Assembly (NCBI GenBank): GCA_015234425.1
Contig: JADGNE010000050.1
Span: forward strand, 62,001 to 126,000
From: Devosia sp.
GTDB taxonomy: Bacteria > Pseudomonadota > Alphaproteobacteria > Rhizobiales > Devosiaceae
Length of the DNA stretch: 64,000 nt
Reading direction: 5' to 3'
Below the pieces are notes generated by a model that was not told the DNA's origin, did no database searches, and worked only from the letters and a program-made list of their open reading frames with translations. Shown here piece after piece: positions 16,805 to 25,697 of this stretch. Made by a program: the position numbers and the translations under genes. The stretch's first letter is position 1. Every line of letters begins with the position of its first letter.

Positions 16805-17578
16805 GTGAGCGAACAGGCTCCGCGCATCGCGTTTGTAACCAACGAGACCGCCACGGCTGAAGCAGCCGCCGCTCGCCTGCGGGAACTCTATGGCGACGCC
16901 CCGATCGAGGACGCAGAAATCGTCGTCGCCCTCGGCGGTGACGGGCTGATGTTGCAGACTCTTCATAGGGTTATGACGACGGACATCCCTGTCTACGGCA
17001 TGAATTTCGGCACCGTCGGCTTCATGATGAACGCCTATTCCGAGGATGGTCTGGAGCAGCGCCTGCGCGCCGCCCAGCGTACCCGCATCTACCCGCTATC
17101 CATGCGCGTCACCGACTCCACCGGCACAACGCAGTCAGCGTTAGCCCTCAATGAAGTCTCGCTTTTTCGCGCCAGCCACCAGGCGGCAAAGGTCCAGATC
17201 ACAGTCGATGGCGACGTCCGCCTCGACGAACTGATCTGCGACGGCATCCTGCTCGCTACCCCGGCTGGCTCGACCGCCTACAATCTCTCGGCCCACGGCC
17301 CGATCCTGCCGATCGAGGCGCAACTGCTTGCCCTGACACCGATCTCTCCGTTCCGCCCGCGTCGCTGGCGCGGCGCAATCCTCACCAATCGCGCCGAGGT
17401 AAAATTCACCCTGCGCGAGGCGGAGAAGCGCCCGGTCAGCGCCGTTGCCGACAATATCGAATTTCAGAATGTGCGCGAAGTGACGATCCGCGAGGACCGC
17501 ACCCACGGGGTCACGCTGCTCTTTGATCCCGGCACGAGCCTCGAAGAACGCGTCCTGAGTGAGCAGTTCCGCTTCTGA
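16805..17578 (+). CDS. nadK: NAD kinase
   Basis: Makes NADP from NAD and ATP. I use the GTG at 16805 (MSEQAPRIAFV) because GGAGGG lies just before it; the open frame upstream continues into the vanA promoter and is not conserved-looking. The product is 257 residues, the usual alphaproteobacterial size. The diagnostic motif is VVALGGDGLMLQTLHR (GGDG, about residues 41-44), with NFGTVGFMMN and LATPAGSTAYNLSAHGPILP downstream. It ends immediately before the convergent DUF2336 gene. Confidence 0.92.
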   Translation: MSEQAPRIAFVTNETATAEAAAARLRELYGDAPIEDAEIVVALGGDGLMLQTLHRVMTTDIPVYGMNFGTVGFMMNAYSEDGLEQRLRAAQRTRIYPLSMRVTDSTGTTQSALALNEVSLFRASHQAAKVQITVDGDVRLDELICDGILLATPAGSTAYNLSAHGPILPIEAQLLALTPISPFRPRRWRGAILTNRAEVKFTLREAEKRPVSAVADNIEFQNVREVTIREDRTHGVTLLFDPGTSLEERVLSEQFRF

Positions 17579-18784
17579 TCAGGCGGCCGGAAGCGGCAAC
17601 TGCGCCAATTCCTCTACCTGCGGCAATGACATAGGCCCCTGCGCTATGCCAGCGAAGGTCGACATCACTCCGCGCGCGGCCTTCCGCGCCAAGGCGATAT
17701 TCTGCTCACTGAGATAAGCGAAGGCCTCTTCAAGCGCGTGCGGAATATCGCCGTCGTATTCGGCGATCAGCTCCTCTGTCAGTGCGGTGACCACATAGTG
17801 CCGCGCCGCTACGTCGTCCGCCAGATCAGCAGCTCGAGCGTGCAGCACCAGCCGGACCAGCAGCCGGCCGATCTCAGGCCCAAGACCCGCCCGGGAGAAC
17901 AGCGCAATCAACGACGCCCGGCTGCCGTTTTCCAGCAGGGTGAACACCTTGCTGCGGGAGATCGCGCTCAACGCGCCAAGGCAGGCGGCGAAAAACATGA
18001 CATGGCCGGTGGTCAGCGCGTGCAGAAGAATGCGGGTGTTGAGCTGATCCGACCCGACAAGGACCTCCACGAACTCACCGCGCGCCTGTACAGCCTCGGT
18101 TTCACCGATGGCAGAAAGGGCGGTGTCCGTGCCATCCCGGAGCAGTCGTGCCAGACGATCGGGTGCGAGGGCACCGCGCACAATGCGGGCCTGCCGCAAG
18201 CTTTCCGTCACCTGCTGAACGAGGATCAGCCGTGCTGGCGCCGGCAAATCCTTGCGGCTCAGCAGAGCCCCACGCATGGTCGCATCGCCCCCAAGGCTGC
18301 GCGACAGATCGAGCAACAGCATGGGGTCGAGGAGGACATCCTCTCGCCGCAACAGCCGCTGGGTGAGCGCAGAATCGCCCTGCGAAATCAAAGCACTCGC
18401 GATACGGCTCGAAAGCTTTTCGCGCTGGGCAATGGCAGTCAGGGTAAAGGGATCACCGGCCCCGATGAGGCCGATGAGATCGGCATCGAGCAGGACCGGG
18501 CTATATTGCAGGATTGCCCGTGAGATCACGGCGCTATCGCGCAGCAGCGCCATGATGATCGGACGCGGTGCCTGAACCGAGTGCAGCAGGCCATAGGCCA
18601 GGGCGGCGCGGACCTTTACCGAGGGATCGTCGAGAAAGCCGATCAGCGCTGCGTAGAGGGCGGCGTGCTCGTCAGCGGGGCCATCGTGATCGAGATAGGC
18701 AAGTGCGGCCAGATGGGCGGCGTGACCGCGCTCATCGCTGTCGCTGGACCGGGAGAGCCGCACGAACTCACTGTACTCGATCAT
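17579..18784 (-). CDS. DUF2336 domain-containing protein
   Basis: A 401-residue, mostly helical protein with Ala- and Leu-rich repeats that look like HEAT-type helices (for example DDPSVKVRAALAYGLLHS near residue 53 and LLEDVLL-type segments further on). This matches the alphaproteobacterial DUF2336 family, whose biochemical role is unknown. The ATG at 18784 is preferred over the GTG just before it, as GGAGAAGGTG precedes it. It lies downstream of the lytic transglycosylase in the same direction, so the two may be co-transcribed. No signal peptide or membrane segment is seen. Confidence 0.8.
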   Translation of the reverse strand: MIEYSEFVRLSRSSDSDERGHAAHLAALAYLDHDGPADEHAALYAALIGFLDDPSVKVRAALAYGLLHSVQAPRPIIMALLRDSAVISRAILQYSPVLLDADLIGLIGAGDPFTLTAIAQREKLSSRIASALISQGDSALTQRLLRREDVLLDPMLLLDLSRSLGGDATMRGALLSRKDLPAPARLILVQQVTESLRQARIVRGALAPDRLARLLRDGTDTALSAIGETEAVQARGEFVEVLVGSDQLNTRILLHALTTGHVMFFAACLGALSAISRSKVFTLLENGSRASLIALFSRAGLGPEIGRLLVRLVLHARAADLADDVAARHYVVTALTEELIAEYDGDIPHALEEAFAYLSEQNIALARKAARGVMSTFAGIAQGPMSLPQVEELAQLPLPAA

Positions 18785-18867
18785 CACCTTCTCCGCACCG
18801 AGGCGATGATGAGACTAGCCCAGAGTGTTTAAGGAACGGTTCACCATACGAGCTAAGGCGCTAGTAA

Positions 18868-19665
18868 CTACTGGCTATAGAGCTGGGTGAAGAAAGCTGA
18901 GCCGCCCTGCCCGCTGGACTGGACGTTTTCGGCTTCGGTTTTGAAGAGACCAGTGAAGCTTAGATTGTCGCGGGAGAAGCGGGACGGCACGACCGGCGCG
19001 GGTTCAGGCGCACTGCCCTGCGCGGCCATCTGCTGGGCGGAAAACGTTGAATTTCCAATGTTTTGATGCTTGGCGACGAGGACCTGATAGACCTCGCGAA
19101 TGGTCCGCGGCTGGCCGTTTGAATAGAAGATGGAACGGTTGGCATCGGCCTGGCGCGGGAAGAGGTCGACGGCCCGCTGGTCGGGATTTTTGAGGCCGGC
19201 CTGGAACATGCGCTCGGCGCCCTGGGCTCCGAGGAAGTGGGCGATATAGAGTTCGCCGGCGCTTGGATTGCGACCGAACCGTTCGCGGAGATAGTCGCCA
19301 TTCGAGCGGGTAAAAGCCGCCGCGAGGTCAGATGCGATCTGCGGATTTTCGCGTAACGCGAGGATTTCCTTACGCTTTTCCGGATCGCTGATGGTGTAGT
19401 TCCCGCCGCTAGTGACGTCGATCTCGGCGGCATACTGGCCATAACCAAGGCGCGGCCCCTCGGTCTTCATCACCTGCAGCCAGGTGCCTTCCAGAAACTG
19501 AAAAAGCCCTACCGCAGAAGAGGTTGACGCCTTGGCGCTGGGATTGAGACTGCTTTCGCGCATGGCGGTCTGCAGCAGATAGGAAAAATCCACGCCACTG
19601 CGATTGCCGGCCATGGTGAGGGCGGTCGCCAGATTTTGCGGAATGGATATCGGCTGCACGCCCAT
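18868..19665 (-). CDS. Lytic transglycosylase SLT-domain protein
   Basis: A 265-residue protein with a goose-lysozyme-like transglycosylase fold. The catalytic Glu is in LLQTAMRESSLNPSAKAS (about residue 37), followed by SSAVGLFQFLEGTW and later ELYIAHFLGAQGAERMF. It would cleave peptidoglycan glycan strands. No signal peptide is visible, so export may use another route, as for flagellar or secretion-system muramidases. The C-terminal 70 residues are low in structure. Its start lacks a good ribosome site and is preceded by a large hairpin and a CtrA-like box. Confidence 0.85.
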   Translation of the reverse strand: MGVQPISIPQNLATALTMAGNRSGVDFSYLLQTAMRESSLNPSAKASTSSAVGLFQFLEGTWLQVMKTEGPRLGYGQYAAEIDVTSGGNYTISDPEKRKEILALRENPQIASDLAAAFTRSNGDYLRERFGRNPSAGELYIAHFLGAQGAERMFQAGLKNPDQRAVDLFPRQADANRSIFYSNGQPRTIREVYQVLVAKHQNIGNSTFSAQQMAAQGSAPEPAPVVPSRFSRDNLSFTGLFKTEAENVQSSGQGGSAFFTQLYSQ

Positions 19666-19669
19666 GTAC

Positions 19670-19710
19670 GGCCCAAAAAAACAGAATCACGTTCTGTTAA
19701 CTTTTGGGCC
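19670..19710 (-). promoter_or_regulatory. Long hairpin directly upstream of the transglycosylase start
   Basis: GGCCCAAAA (19670-19678) pairs with TTTTGGGCC (19702-19710), and inside it AACAGAA (19680-19686) pairs with TTCTGTT (19692-19698). On the minus strand the inner hairpin is followed by a T run, so it could terminate nitroreductase transcripts. It could also form a structured 5' leader that hides the start codon 5 bases away. Confidence 0.6.
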
Positions 19711-19716
19711 GAGTTT

Positions 19717-19732
19717 GCTAACAGACTGTTAA
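19717..19732 (-). promoter_or_regulatory. CtrA-like box upstream of the transglycosylase gene
   Basis: Minus-strand TTAA-CAGTCTG-TTAGC has one mismatch to the CtrA consensus TTAA-N7-TTAAC. It lies about 52 bases before the transglycosylase start, a suitable place for a CtrA-activated promoter. Binding is inferred. Confidence 0.45.
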
Positions 19733-19746
19733 CCTTGAGGGCGAGA

Positions 19747-20322
19747 TCAGGACCAATAGGTGACAATCTCGGTGAGGTCCGGCCGCGGACGATCCTCGAT
19801 CACGGTCTTGGGTGTGCCAATATGGACGAAACCGACGAAACGCTCGCCGGCGCGGGCGCCGAGCAGCTCTGCAGCCTCGGCATCGAACGCATACCAGCGC
19901 GTGATCCAATTGGCGGCATAGCCGAGCGCATAAGCGCCGTGAACGAGGTTCAGCGCGACATTGCCCGCCGAGATCAACTGCTCGAACTCGGGGACCTTGA
20001 AGTGCTCCTTGGGCGAGGAGATGATACCAATGACGAGCGGCGCGGGGAGAAACTGGCGACGCTCGATTTCGATCGCTGCTTCATCCATGTCCGGACGCTT
20101 CTGCTGGGCCAGAGCGGCCAGCTTCTCGCCGGCTGCGGCCCGCGCGTCGCCGGAGAAGACGACCAGCCGCCACGGCGCCAGCTTGCCATGGTCTGGAACC
20201 CGCGTGGCGATGGTGAGCAGCGTGTTGAGCTCCTCCCCCGACGGGCCCGGCTCGGCAAGAAAGGCCTGGCCAACGGAACGGCGGGTCAAAAGATAGTCAC
20301 GCAGGGCAGGATTGGCGGGCAT
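19747..20322 (-). CDS. Nitroreductase family protein, YdjA-like
   Basis: An FMN-dependent oxidoreductase of 191 residues. The N-terminus DYLLTRRSVGQAFLAEPGPS and RVPDHGKLAPWRLVVF (about residues 40-56) are typical of the short nitroreductases related to E. coli YdjA. The C-terminal half has NLVHGAYALGYAANWITRW and GFVHIGTPK. The physiological substrate is unknown. It is followed by the hairpin described upstream of the transglycosylase. Confidence 0.87.
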   Translation of the reverse strand: MPANPALRDYLLTRRSVGQAFLAEPGPSGEELNTLLTIATRVPDHGKLAPWRLVVFSGDARAAAGEKLAALAQQKRPDMDEAAIEIERRQFLPAPLVIGIISSPKEHFKVPEFEQLISAGNVALNLVHGAYALGYAANWITRWYAFDAEAAELLGARAGERFVGFVHIGTPKTVIEDRPRPDLTEIVTYWS

Positions 20323-20463
20323 TGTCTGGCTCTTGCTCGAATAGAATGTTAGGGCGGACCTTAGGGAAAAAGCTTTGAGCCCAATGCGCAGCGGTTTTCA
20401 AGCCGCGCCGTCTGTGACAGAGCTTTTCCCTATTGGCGCCCCACGCTCTCGGAGTCGGCGCAT

Positions 20464-21477
20464 ATGCCCGTTAACGCTAGAGGATGGCCCGGTAATTTCA
20501 TGCTCTCAGCCAAACGCCTGATCGTCGCGGCCGCCCTGGCCTGTGCCCTTGTGTCCACGGCGATGCCCACGGTCGTGCTTGCCCAGGACGCCACCGAGAT
20601 CCCGCCCCTGCCGCGTCCGCGCCCGGACCGTGACGCCACCCCGGCGGACACCGCCGCACCGGCTGCACCGACCCCGGCAAGCGAGGCTGCATCGGCCCTC
20701 GCCCGAACGCCGCAACCGGTAACGCTGAGCGCACAGATTTCGCAGAACGGCCAGCCGATCCCTGATGGTCTGATCTGGCGCGTATTCGAGGCAATGCCGG
20801 ACAGCACCGGGGAAATGCCGCTGGTTGCCAAGTCGGACCAGGGCACGGCCCGCCTTGACCTGCCGCCCGGCGAATATGTGGTTCACGTTGCCTATGGCCG
20901 CGCCCAGCTGAGCGAGCCGCTGACGGTCGCGCCGGGCAATAATGAGAAGATGATCGACCTCGAGGCCGGCGCGCTGCGGCTCAATTCCGCGGTGACCGGG
21001 GATATTCCCATTCCCGCGACCCAGCTCAAGTTTGATATTTTCACCGCCGGGACCGAAGCCAACCGGGTGCTGATTGCCGAGGGCCTGCCGCCCAACGACA
21101 TCGTGACGCTCAATGCGGGCACGTATCACATCGTCTCCCACTTCGGCTCGATCAACGCGGTGGTCCGCGCCGATCTGCGCGTCGAGGCGGGCGAGCTGAC
21201 AGACGCAACCTTGTTCCATCACGCCAGCGAAGTGTCTTTCAAGCTGGTTTCAGAGGCCGGTGGCGAAGCCATTGCCGACGTCGAGTGGACCGTCATGAGT
21301 GCCAATGGCGAAACGGTCTTCACCGATCGAGGCGCTTTCCCTTCGACAGTGCTGGCAGAAGGCGACTACTCCGTCCTCGCCAAGCAGGGTGAGCAGGTTT
21401 ACAACCGCGAGGTCGAAATCGTGCCTGGCGGATCGCGCGAGATCGAAGTGCTGACCTCGGTCTATCAGGGCGGTTAG
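20464..21477 (+). CDS. Secreted protein of unknown function, proline-rich linker plus repeated beta domains
   Basis: I do not recognise this 337-residue protein. An N-terminal signal peptide (MLSAKRLIVAAALACALVSTA, cleaved near VLA-QD) begins at residue 13; the start may therefore be ATG 20500 rather than 20464, but only 20464 has a GGAG-like site. Residues about 40-80 are rich in Pro, Ala and Asp. The rest contains several segments of the type LPPGEYVVHVAYG, LNAGTYHIVSHFG and LAEGDYSVLAKQG. These are about 90 residues apart and look like carboxypeptidase-regulatory or transthyretin-like beta-sandwich repeats. Likely periplasmic or surface-associated. Confidence 0.75.
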   Translation: MPVNARGWPGNFMLSAKRLIVAAALACALVSTAMPTVVLAQDATEIPPLPRPRPDRDATPADTAAPAAPTPASEAASALARTPQPVTLSAQISQNGQPIPDGLIWRVFEAMPDSTGEMPLVAKSDQGTARLDLPPGEYVVHVAYGRAQLSEPLTVAPGNNEKMIDLEAGALRLNSAVTGDIPIPATQLKFDIFTAGTEANRVLIAEGLPPNDIVTLNAGTYHIVSHFGSINAVVRADLRVEAGELTDATLFHHASEVSFKLVSEAGGEAIADVEWTVMSANGETVFTDRGAFPSTVLAEGDYSVLAKQGEQVYNREVEIVPGGSREIEVLTSVYQGG

Positions 21478-21624
21478 AGCCGCCCGCGCGCAAATTATTC
21501 TGCCTGCGGCTTGCGCCGCTCCGCACTTAGCCCCATTTGCCTGTCAAATGTTTGCCGGATAATTCTGGAGTCGAGAGAGCACGGCCGCGCATCTGCCTGG
21601 CCGGCGGACCATAGGGAGCAAGAT

Positions 21625-23418
21625 ATGTCCTTGAGCGTGACCAAGAAGCGCCGCCTCGCCGCGCTGGCAGCAGCCTGCCTCGCGAGCGTCGCCCTGCCGG
21701 CGGCGCCAGCCCTGGCGCAGAAGGTGAAGAACAAGACACCGGCCGCAGAGGCCAGTGCACCTTCAGTGGACGTCGTGGTCACCATTCCCAGCGTGGATAC
21801 GGTTCAGTCCAATATGGACGCGGCCACCATCACCGACATTCTGAGCGGCAATCTTACCGAAAATGCCGAAGCCCTCGCTGCGCTCGACGCAGAGAGCATC
21901 AGCATTCCCGAAATCATCATCGCCATCACCGCAAAGACCGATGATGGGCCCGAGGTCGGCACGATGACGCTGACCAATCTGGTGTTGGAGGACGTTACGG
22001 ATGGCGTGGCCGCGTCCATGCGGCTTGAGGGATCGAGCTTTGTCTCTCCCGAGGGCGACGCCGCGATGGGCGCCTCCGAGGCGAGCGCGGTCAATATCGC
22101 TGCCATCCTGGGCATCTACGGCCTCGTCAGCGCCGACCCGACCAGTGAGATGGAAACGCTCTACGCCGATTTCACGATGGAAGGCGGATCCTTCACATCC
22201 GAGGAGATCGCCTGTTCCATCGGGGCGATCAGCGTCGGCGAGGTTCGGGGGCGTCCGTTCGAAAGCTCGTTCACCGAGATCATGACGCTGGCGCAGACGC
22301 TTGAGGACAGTTCCGACGACGACATTACGCCGGAACTGCTCGGCAAGATCGTGCACATGTACGCCGACGTCCTGACCGCGTTCGAAAGCTCGCCTGCAAC
22401 GTTCGATGGCATCGACTGTGCCGGAACGGACAACGATGGCAGAGACATCGCCTTTGCGCTGGGCAACGTGACCATGGGCGGCATGTCCCCCGGCATCTAC
22501 CCGCAGATTTCGGTCGACGACATCACCATCGCGGCCGAAGAAGGCACGATGTCGCTCGCCAATTTCACCTTCAAGCAGTTTGACCTCAGCAGCGTCATCG
22601 CAACCCTTCAGCGGGCGCCGGAGCGGGTCGACGAGAGCTGGCTCGAGGCCAATGCCCGTGGGCTGGTGCCGTCATTCGAGGGCGTTTCGCTCAGCGGCTT
22701 TGCAATGGACATCGCCGACCCCGACAAGAACGACGAGCGGATCGTGGCCAATGTCGACGCGTTCGACCTCAGCCTCAAGGATTACCTCAACGGCATCCCT
22801 TCGGCGCTCGACACCTGGGCCAAGGGCATCAAGATCGCCCTGCCGCTCGACACCAATGATGAGCAGGTCCAGCAGCTGATCGACCTCGGCATCACCAATA
22901 TCGACGCCGGTTTCCGCTTTGCCGCAGCCTGGAATGAAGAGACCAGCAATATCGACATCACTGAAATCTCGGTGTCGGGCGTGGACCTCGCAACGGTGGC
23001 ATTGAAGGGCACGATCGCCAACGCCACCGAGGCGCTGTTCTCGCTGGATGAAAGCGAAGCCCTGATGGCCGGGATGGAGCTGGCTGTCAGCGCGCTGAGC
23101 GTCGATGTGCTGGACGCCGGACTGTCCGATATCGTGCTGGCCGTCGCCGGAGCCGAACAGGACATGGACCCCGCCGCCATGCGCCCGATCTTTGCCGGCC
23201 TGGCAGAAGGCACCGTTGTCGGCATGATGGCCGGCGTCGCCGATGCCGCCAAGCTTGGCTCGGCACTCGGTCAGTTCGTTTCTGGCAAGGCGAAATCGCT
23301 CAACATCAGCATCGAGGCCAAGGAAGCCCCGGGCCTGACCATGATCGATTTCATGATGGCCGAGGATGATCCGGCAACACTGCTGCAGAAGGTCAATATC
23401 GACGCTTCGGCAAAGTAA
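21625..23418 (+). CDS. Large secreted protein of unknown function
   Basis: A 597-residue exported protein I cannot assign. The start at 21625 follows GGGAGCA and gives a Lys/Arg-rich signal peptide ending ALA-QK near residue 31. The mature protein is very acidic and repeats short patterns such as SVDVVVTIPSVDTV, ISVDDITIAAEEGTMSLANF and SALSVDVLDAGLSDI. This suggests a long beta-rich repeat structure. The only Cys pair seen is in EEIACSIGAI and GIDCAGTDN and may form a disulfide. It follows the previous secreted protein by 147 bases on the same strand and ends in a strong terminator. Confidence 0.78.
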   Translation: MSLSVTKKRRLAALAAACLASVALPAAPALAQKVKNKTPAAEASAPSVDVVVTIPSVDTVQSNMDAATITDILSGNLTENAEALAALDAESISIPEIIIAITAKTDDGPEVGTMTLTNLVLEDVTDGVAASMRLEGSSFVSPEGDAAMGASEASAVNIAAILGIYGLVSADPTSEMETLYADFTMEGGSFTSEEIACSIGAISVGEVRGRPFESSFTEIMTLAQTLEDSSDDDITPELLGKIVHMYADVLTAFESSPATFDGIDCAGTDNDGRDIAFALGNVTMGGMSPGIYPQISVDDITIAAEEGTMSLANFTFKQFDLSSVIATLQRAPERVDESWLEANARGLVPSFEGVSLSGFAMDIADPDKNDERIVANVDAFDLSLKDYLNGIPSALDTWAKGIKIALPLDTNDEQVQQLIDLGITNIDAGFRFAAAWNEETSNIDITEISVSGVDLATVALKGTIANATEALFSLDESEALMAGMELAVSALSVDVLDAGLSDIVLAVAGAEQDMDPAAMRPIFAGLAEGTVVGMMAGVADAAKLGSALGQFVSGKAKSLNISIEAKEAPGLTMIDFMMAEDDPATLLQKVNIDASAK

Positions 23419-23440
23419 TATTGAGTGCTGGATAGATTTT

Positions 23441-23468
23441 AGAGGGCGCTTCCGCGCCCTCTTTTTTT
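23441..23468 (+). terminator. Rho-independent terminator
   Basis: AGAGGGCGC (23441-23449) pairs with GCGCCCTCT (23454-23462) around a TTCC loop, followed by a seven-T run. It ends the transcript of the large secreted protein. Confidence 0.92.
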
Positions 23469-23483
23469 GGGCGGGGCTCGCAG

Positions 23484-23600
23484 ATACCCCCTCCTGGCCT
23501 CCCCCTGATAGAGGGAGGGATCCGGCCGGTGGGCGCGGGCAATTTGAGAGCCACGATGGGCTCCCCCCTGACAGCGGGAGGTCGAGTGCGGGTTTCCCCC
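23484..23600. repeat. G/C-rich palindromic intergenic element
   Basis: This stretch carries CCCCCTCCTGG, CTCCCCCTGATAGAGGGAG and CTCCCCCCTGACAGCGGGAGG, plus GGGTTTCCCCCCGCG. It is the same style of C-run / G-run hairpin as the composite element at 1371-1646. No gene is credible within it. Confidence 0.5.
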
Positions 23601-23618
23601 CGCGTGCGGCGCTTTGCT

Positions 23619-24998
23619 TCAGCGCACGGCTTTCTTCAAAACGTCCATGGCCCAGCCGAGAAGGGTGGTAGCCTTTTCAGGCGTTCCGGCCTCGACGTAG
23701 CACCGCAGTTCGGGCGCATTGCCCGACCCACGAAAATGTACGGTCTCGCCGCTGGCGAGGTGGAATTGCAGCCCGTCGATGGCGTTGACGCCAGCAATGG
23801 CATTGTCCCCGAACAGTTCGCTAGCATAGGCCGGGTCGATTTCGAGCCGCGAGAGGAAGGCGGCGCTGCGTTCGCTGGGGACGTCCTGCAGGCGGTCGGC
23901 GACGGCGATCTGCAGCGGCAGGTCGCGCACCAGCCGCGCCACGGAGATGTTCTGCTGCTGGGCAAGGCTGAAGACCGCCAGAATGGGCAGGATGGCGTCG
24001 CGCGTGGGCAAGGGAGCGAGCTCAAAACCCGGGCCGACGAAAGTGCCGCCATTGGCTTCAAAGCCAACAACCTTGTCACCGCCCGCCTCCATGCCGGCGA
24101 CGACAAAGGGCGAGCCGACCCGCGTGCGGATGACGGCGGCAAAATAGCCGGTGCGCTCGATGGCCGAATTGGAGGTGACCGGCGTGACGACGGCGCGGGC
24201 ACCAAGGAAACGGGCTGCCAGAAGTCCCAGCGCATCGCCGCGGACAAAAGTGCCCTCCCCGTCCATCAGCAGCGGACGGTCGGCATCGCCATCGGCGGAG
24301 ACGATGGCATCGAGCTTGTGTTCGGTGAGCCAGCCCTTGAGCGGGGCAAAGAGCGCATCGGAAAAGGCCTCGGTGTCGACGGGCACGAAAACATCGCTGC
24401 GCCCGAGCGAGATTGTTTCCGCGCCGAGAGCGCGGAGCACCTGGCCGAGGAGGTCGCGCGAGACAGTCGAGTGCTCGAAGACGCCGATGCGCAGGCCCTT
24501 GAGCCCGTTTTCCGGGAGCAGCGCGACGCAGCGGTTGAGATAGGCCGCCTGGGTGACCGCGAATTCATTCTCGGCCGTGACGGCGGCCTCGGCGATATCG
24601 GCGTCGGAAAGCTGGGCGAGGATGCCCTGCTCGTCGGCCTTACTGATTTCGCCGGCGGGGGTGTAGAATTTGAGGCCGTTCCGGTCAGCGGGGATGTGGC
24701 TGCCGGTGATCATCACGGCGGCCGCCTTGGTGTCGAGGGCGCGCAGGGCCAGCGCGGGCGTGGCGACTTCGCCGCAATCGATGGGGGTGAAGCCGGCGTC
24801 AGAAATGGCGATCAGGCAGTCGCGGGCAATATCGGGGCTCGAGGGGCGCAGATCATACCCGACCAGCACACGACCAGCCTGCATCTGGCCGGAGGTTCGA
24901 AGGTGGCTGAGAAAGGCCGTGACATAGCGGCGGGCCGGCTGACCGGCGAGGTCGGTGACAAGGCCGCGGACGCCGCTGGTGCCGAATTTGAGACTCAT
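23619..24998 (-). CDS. Phosphomannomutase/phosphoglucomutase family protein
   Basis: An alpha-D-phosphohexomutase of 459 residues. The start at 24998 gives the family N-terminus KFGTSGVRGLVTDLAG; the longer open frame upstream overlaps arfB and is rejected. The active-site phosphoserine is in ITGSHIPADRNGLKFY (about residue 95), and the Mg site is SADGDADRPLLMDG near 235. The sugar-binding loop ANGGTFVG and the C-terminal phosphate loop VHFRGSGNAPELRCYVE are present. It interconverts hexose 1- and 6-phosphates, for exopolysaccharide or cell-wall sugars. Confidence 0.9.
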   Translation of the reverse strand: MSLKFGTSGVRGLVTDLAGQPARRYVTAFLSHLRTSGQMQAGRVLVGYDLRPSSPDIARDCLIAISDAGFTPIDCGEVATPALALRALDTKAAAVMITGSHIPADRNGLKFYTPAGEISKADEQGILAQLSDADIAEAAVTAENEFAVTQAAYLNRCVALLPENGLKGLRIGVFEHSTVSRDLLGQVLRALGAETISLGRSDVFVPVDTEAFSDALFAPLKGWLTEHKLDAIVSADGDADRPLLMDGEGTFVRGDALGLLAARFLGARAVVTPVTSNSAIERTGYFAAVIRTRVGSPFVVAGMEAGGDKVVGFEANGGTFVGPGFELAPLPTRDAILPILAVFSLAQQQNISVARLVRDLPLQIAVADRLQDVPSERSAAFLSRLEIDPAYASELFGDNAIAGVNAIDGLQFHLASGETVHFRGSGNAPELRCYVEAGTPEKATTLLGWAMDVLKKAVR

Positions 24999-25020
24999 GA
25001 TGTGGCCCTTCTGGAGACGG

Positions 25021-25452
25021 TCAGTCGTCGCCGCGCGGCGCGCCGCGCAGGCGTTTGACATCGGAACGGATAGTCTTGCCCTCGAGCCGGCGCTTTTTCG
25101 AGGCGAGCGTGGGGCGGGTGGCGATGCGCGGTTTGGGCGGGTGGGCGCCTTCCCGCAACAGGGCGACAAGCCGCGCCAGGGCCTCGGCCCGGTTGAGCGG
25201 CTGATCGCGATGGGAGTTCGACGTGATGACGATGACGCCATCCTTGGTCAGCCGGCTGCCGGCCAGGGCGGCAACGCGCCGCTTCATCGCATCGGACAGA
25301 TTGGGAGAGTTCTGCAGGTCGAAGCGCAGCTGGACCGCGCTTGCGACCTTGTTGACGTTCTGCCCGCCCGGCCCCGAGCCGCGCACGAAAGTTTCCTCGA
25401 TCTCGGTGGGATCGATAGAGACGAAGCGGGTTATGGCAATGGGATCAGCCAT
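25021..25452 (-). CDS. arfB: Alternative ribosome-rescue factor ArfB (peptidyl-tRNA hydrolase)
   Basis: A 143-residue class-I release-factor-like protein. The GGQ motif is in FVRGSGPGGQNVNKVAS (about residues 22-38), which hydrolyses peptidyl-tRNA on stalled ribosomes. The basic C-terminal tail (TRPTLASKKRRLEGKTIRSD) is the part that enters the empty mRNA channel. The start at 25452 follows AAAGGAG. Confidence 0.92.
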   Translation of the reverse strand: MADPIAITRFVSIDPTEIEETFVRGSGPGGQNVNKVASAVQLRFDLQNSPNLSDAMKRRVAALAGSRLTKDGVIVITSNSHRDQPLNRAEALARLVALLREGAHPPKPRIATRPTLASKKRRLEGKTIRSDVKRLRGAPRGDD

Positions 25453-25466
25453 GTCCCGCTCCTTTG

Positions 25467-25697
25467 TTAGCGCTTCCAGCGGCCGGTGAAATAGACTTCC
25501 TCGTCGTGGATGACGCGGCCTTTTTCGGTCGTCCGGAATTTTCCGGGCTGACCTTCGGCCTCTTCGACCCACTTCTTCTTGAGCATGCCGGCAAAGGTCT
25601 TTTCGCCGATATCCTTGAAGTCCTCAGGCCCGAGAGCCTTGTCCTCTCCCATATGGAAGAGGGCCTTCATCTCGCGATTGGACGGACGCTGCGGCAT
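25467..25697 (-). CDS. Small conserved hypothetical protein coupled to thrS
   Basis: A 76-residue soluble protein, starting [20 protein letters not shown] and ending IHDEEVYFTGRWKR. It contains a short winged-helix-like segment (TTEKGRVIHDEE). The ATG overlaps the thrS stop by one base (TGATG), so translation is probably coupled. I do not recognise a family or function. Confidence 0.72.
   Translation of the reverse strand: MPQRPSNREMKALFHMGEDKALGPEDFKDIGEKTFAGMLKKKWVEEAEGQPGKFRTTEKGRVIHDEEVYFTGRWKR

Noticed and set aside
23529..25058. Plus-strand open frame of 509 codons
   Set aside because: Antisense shadow of the phosphohexomutase, which has full active-site motifs.
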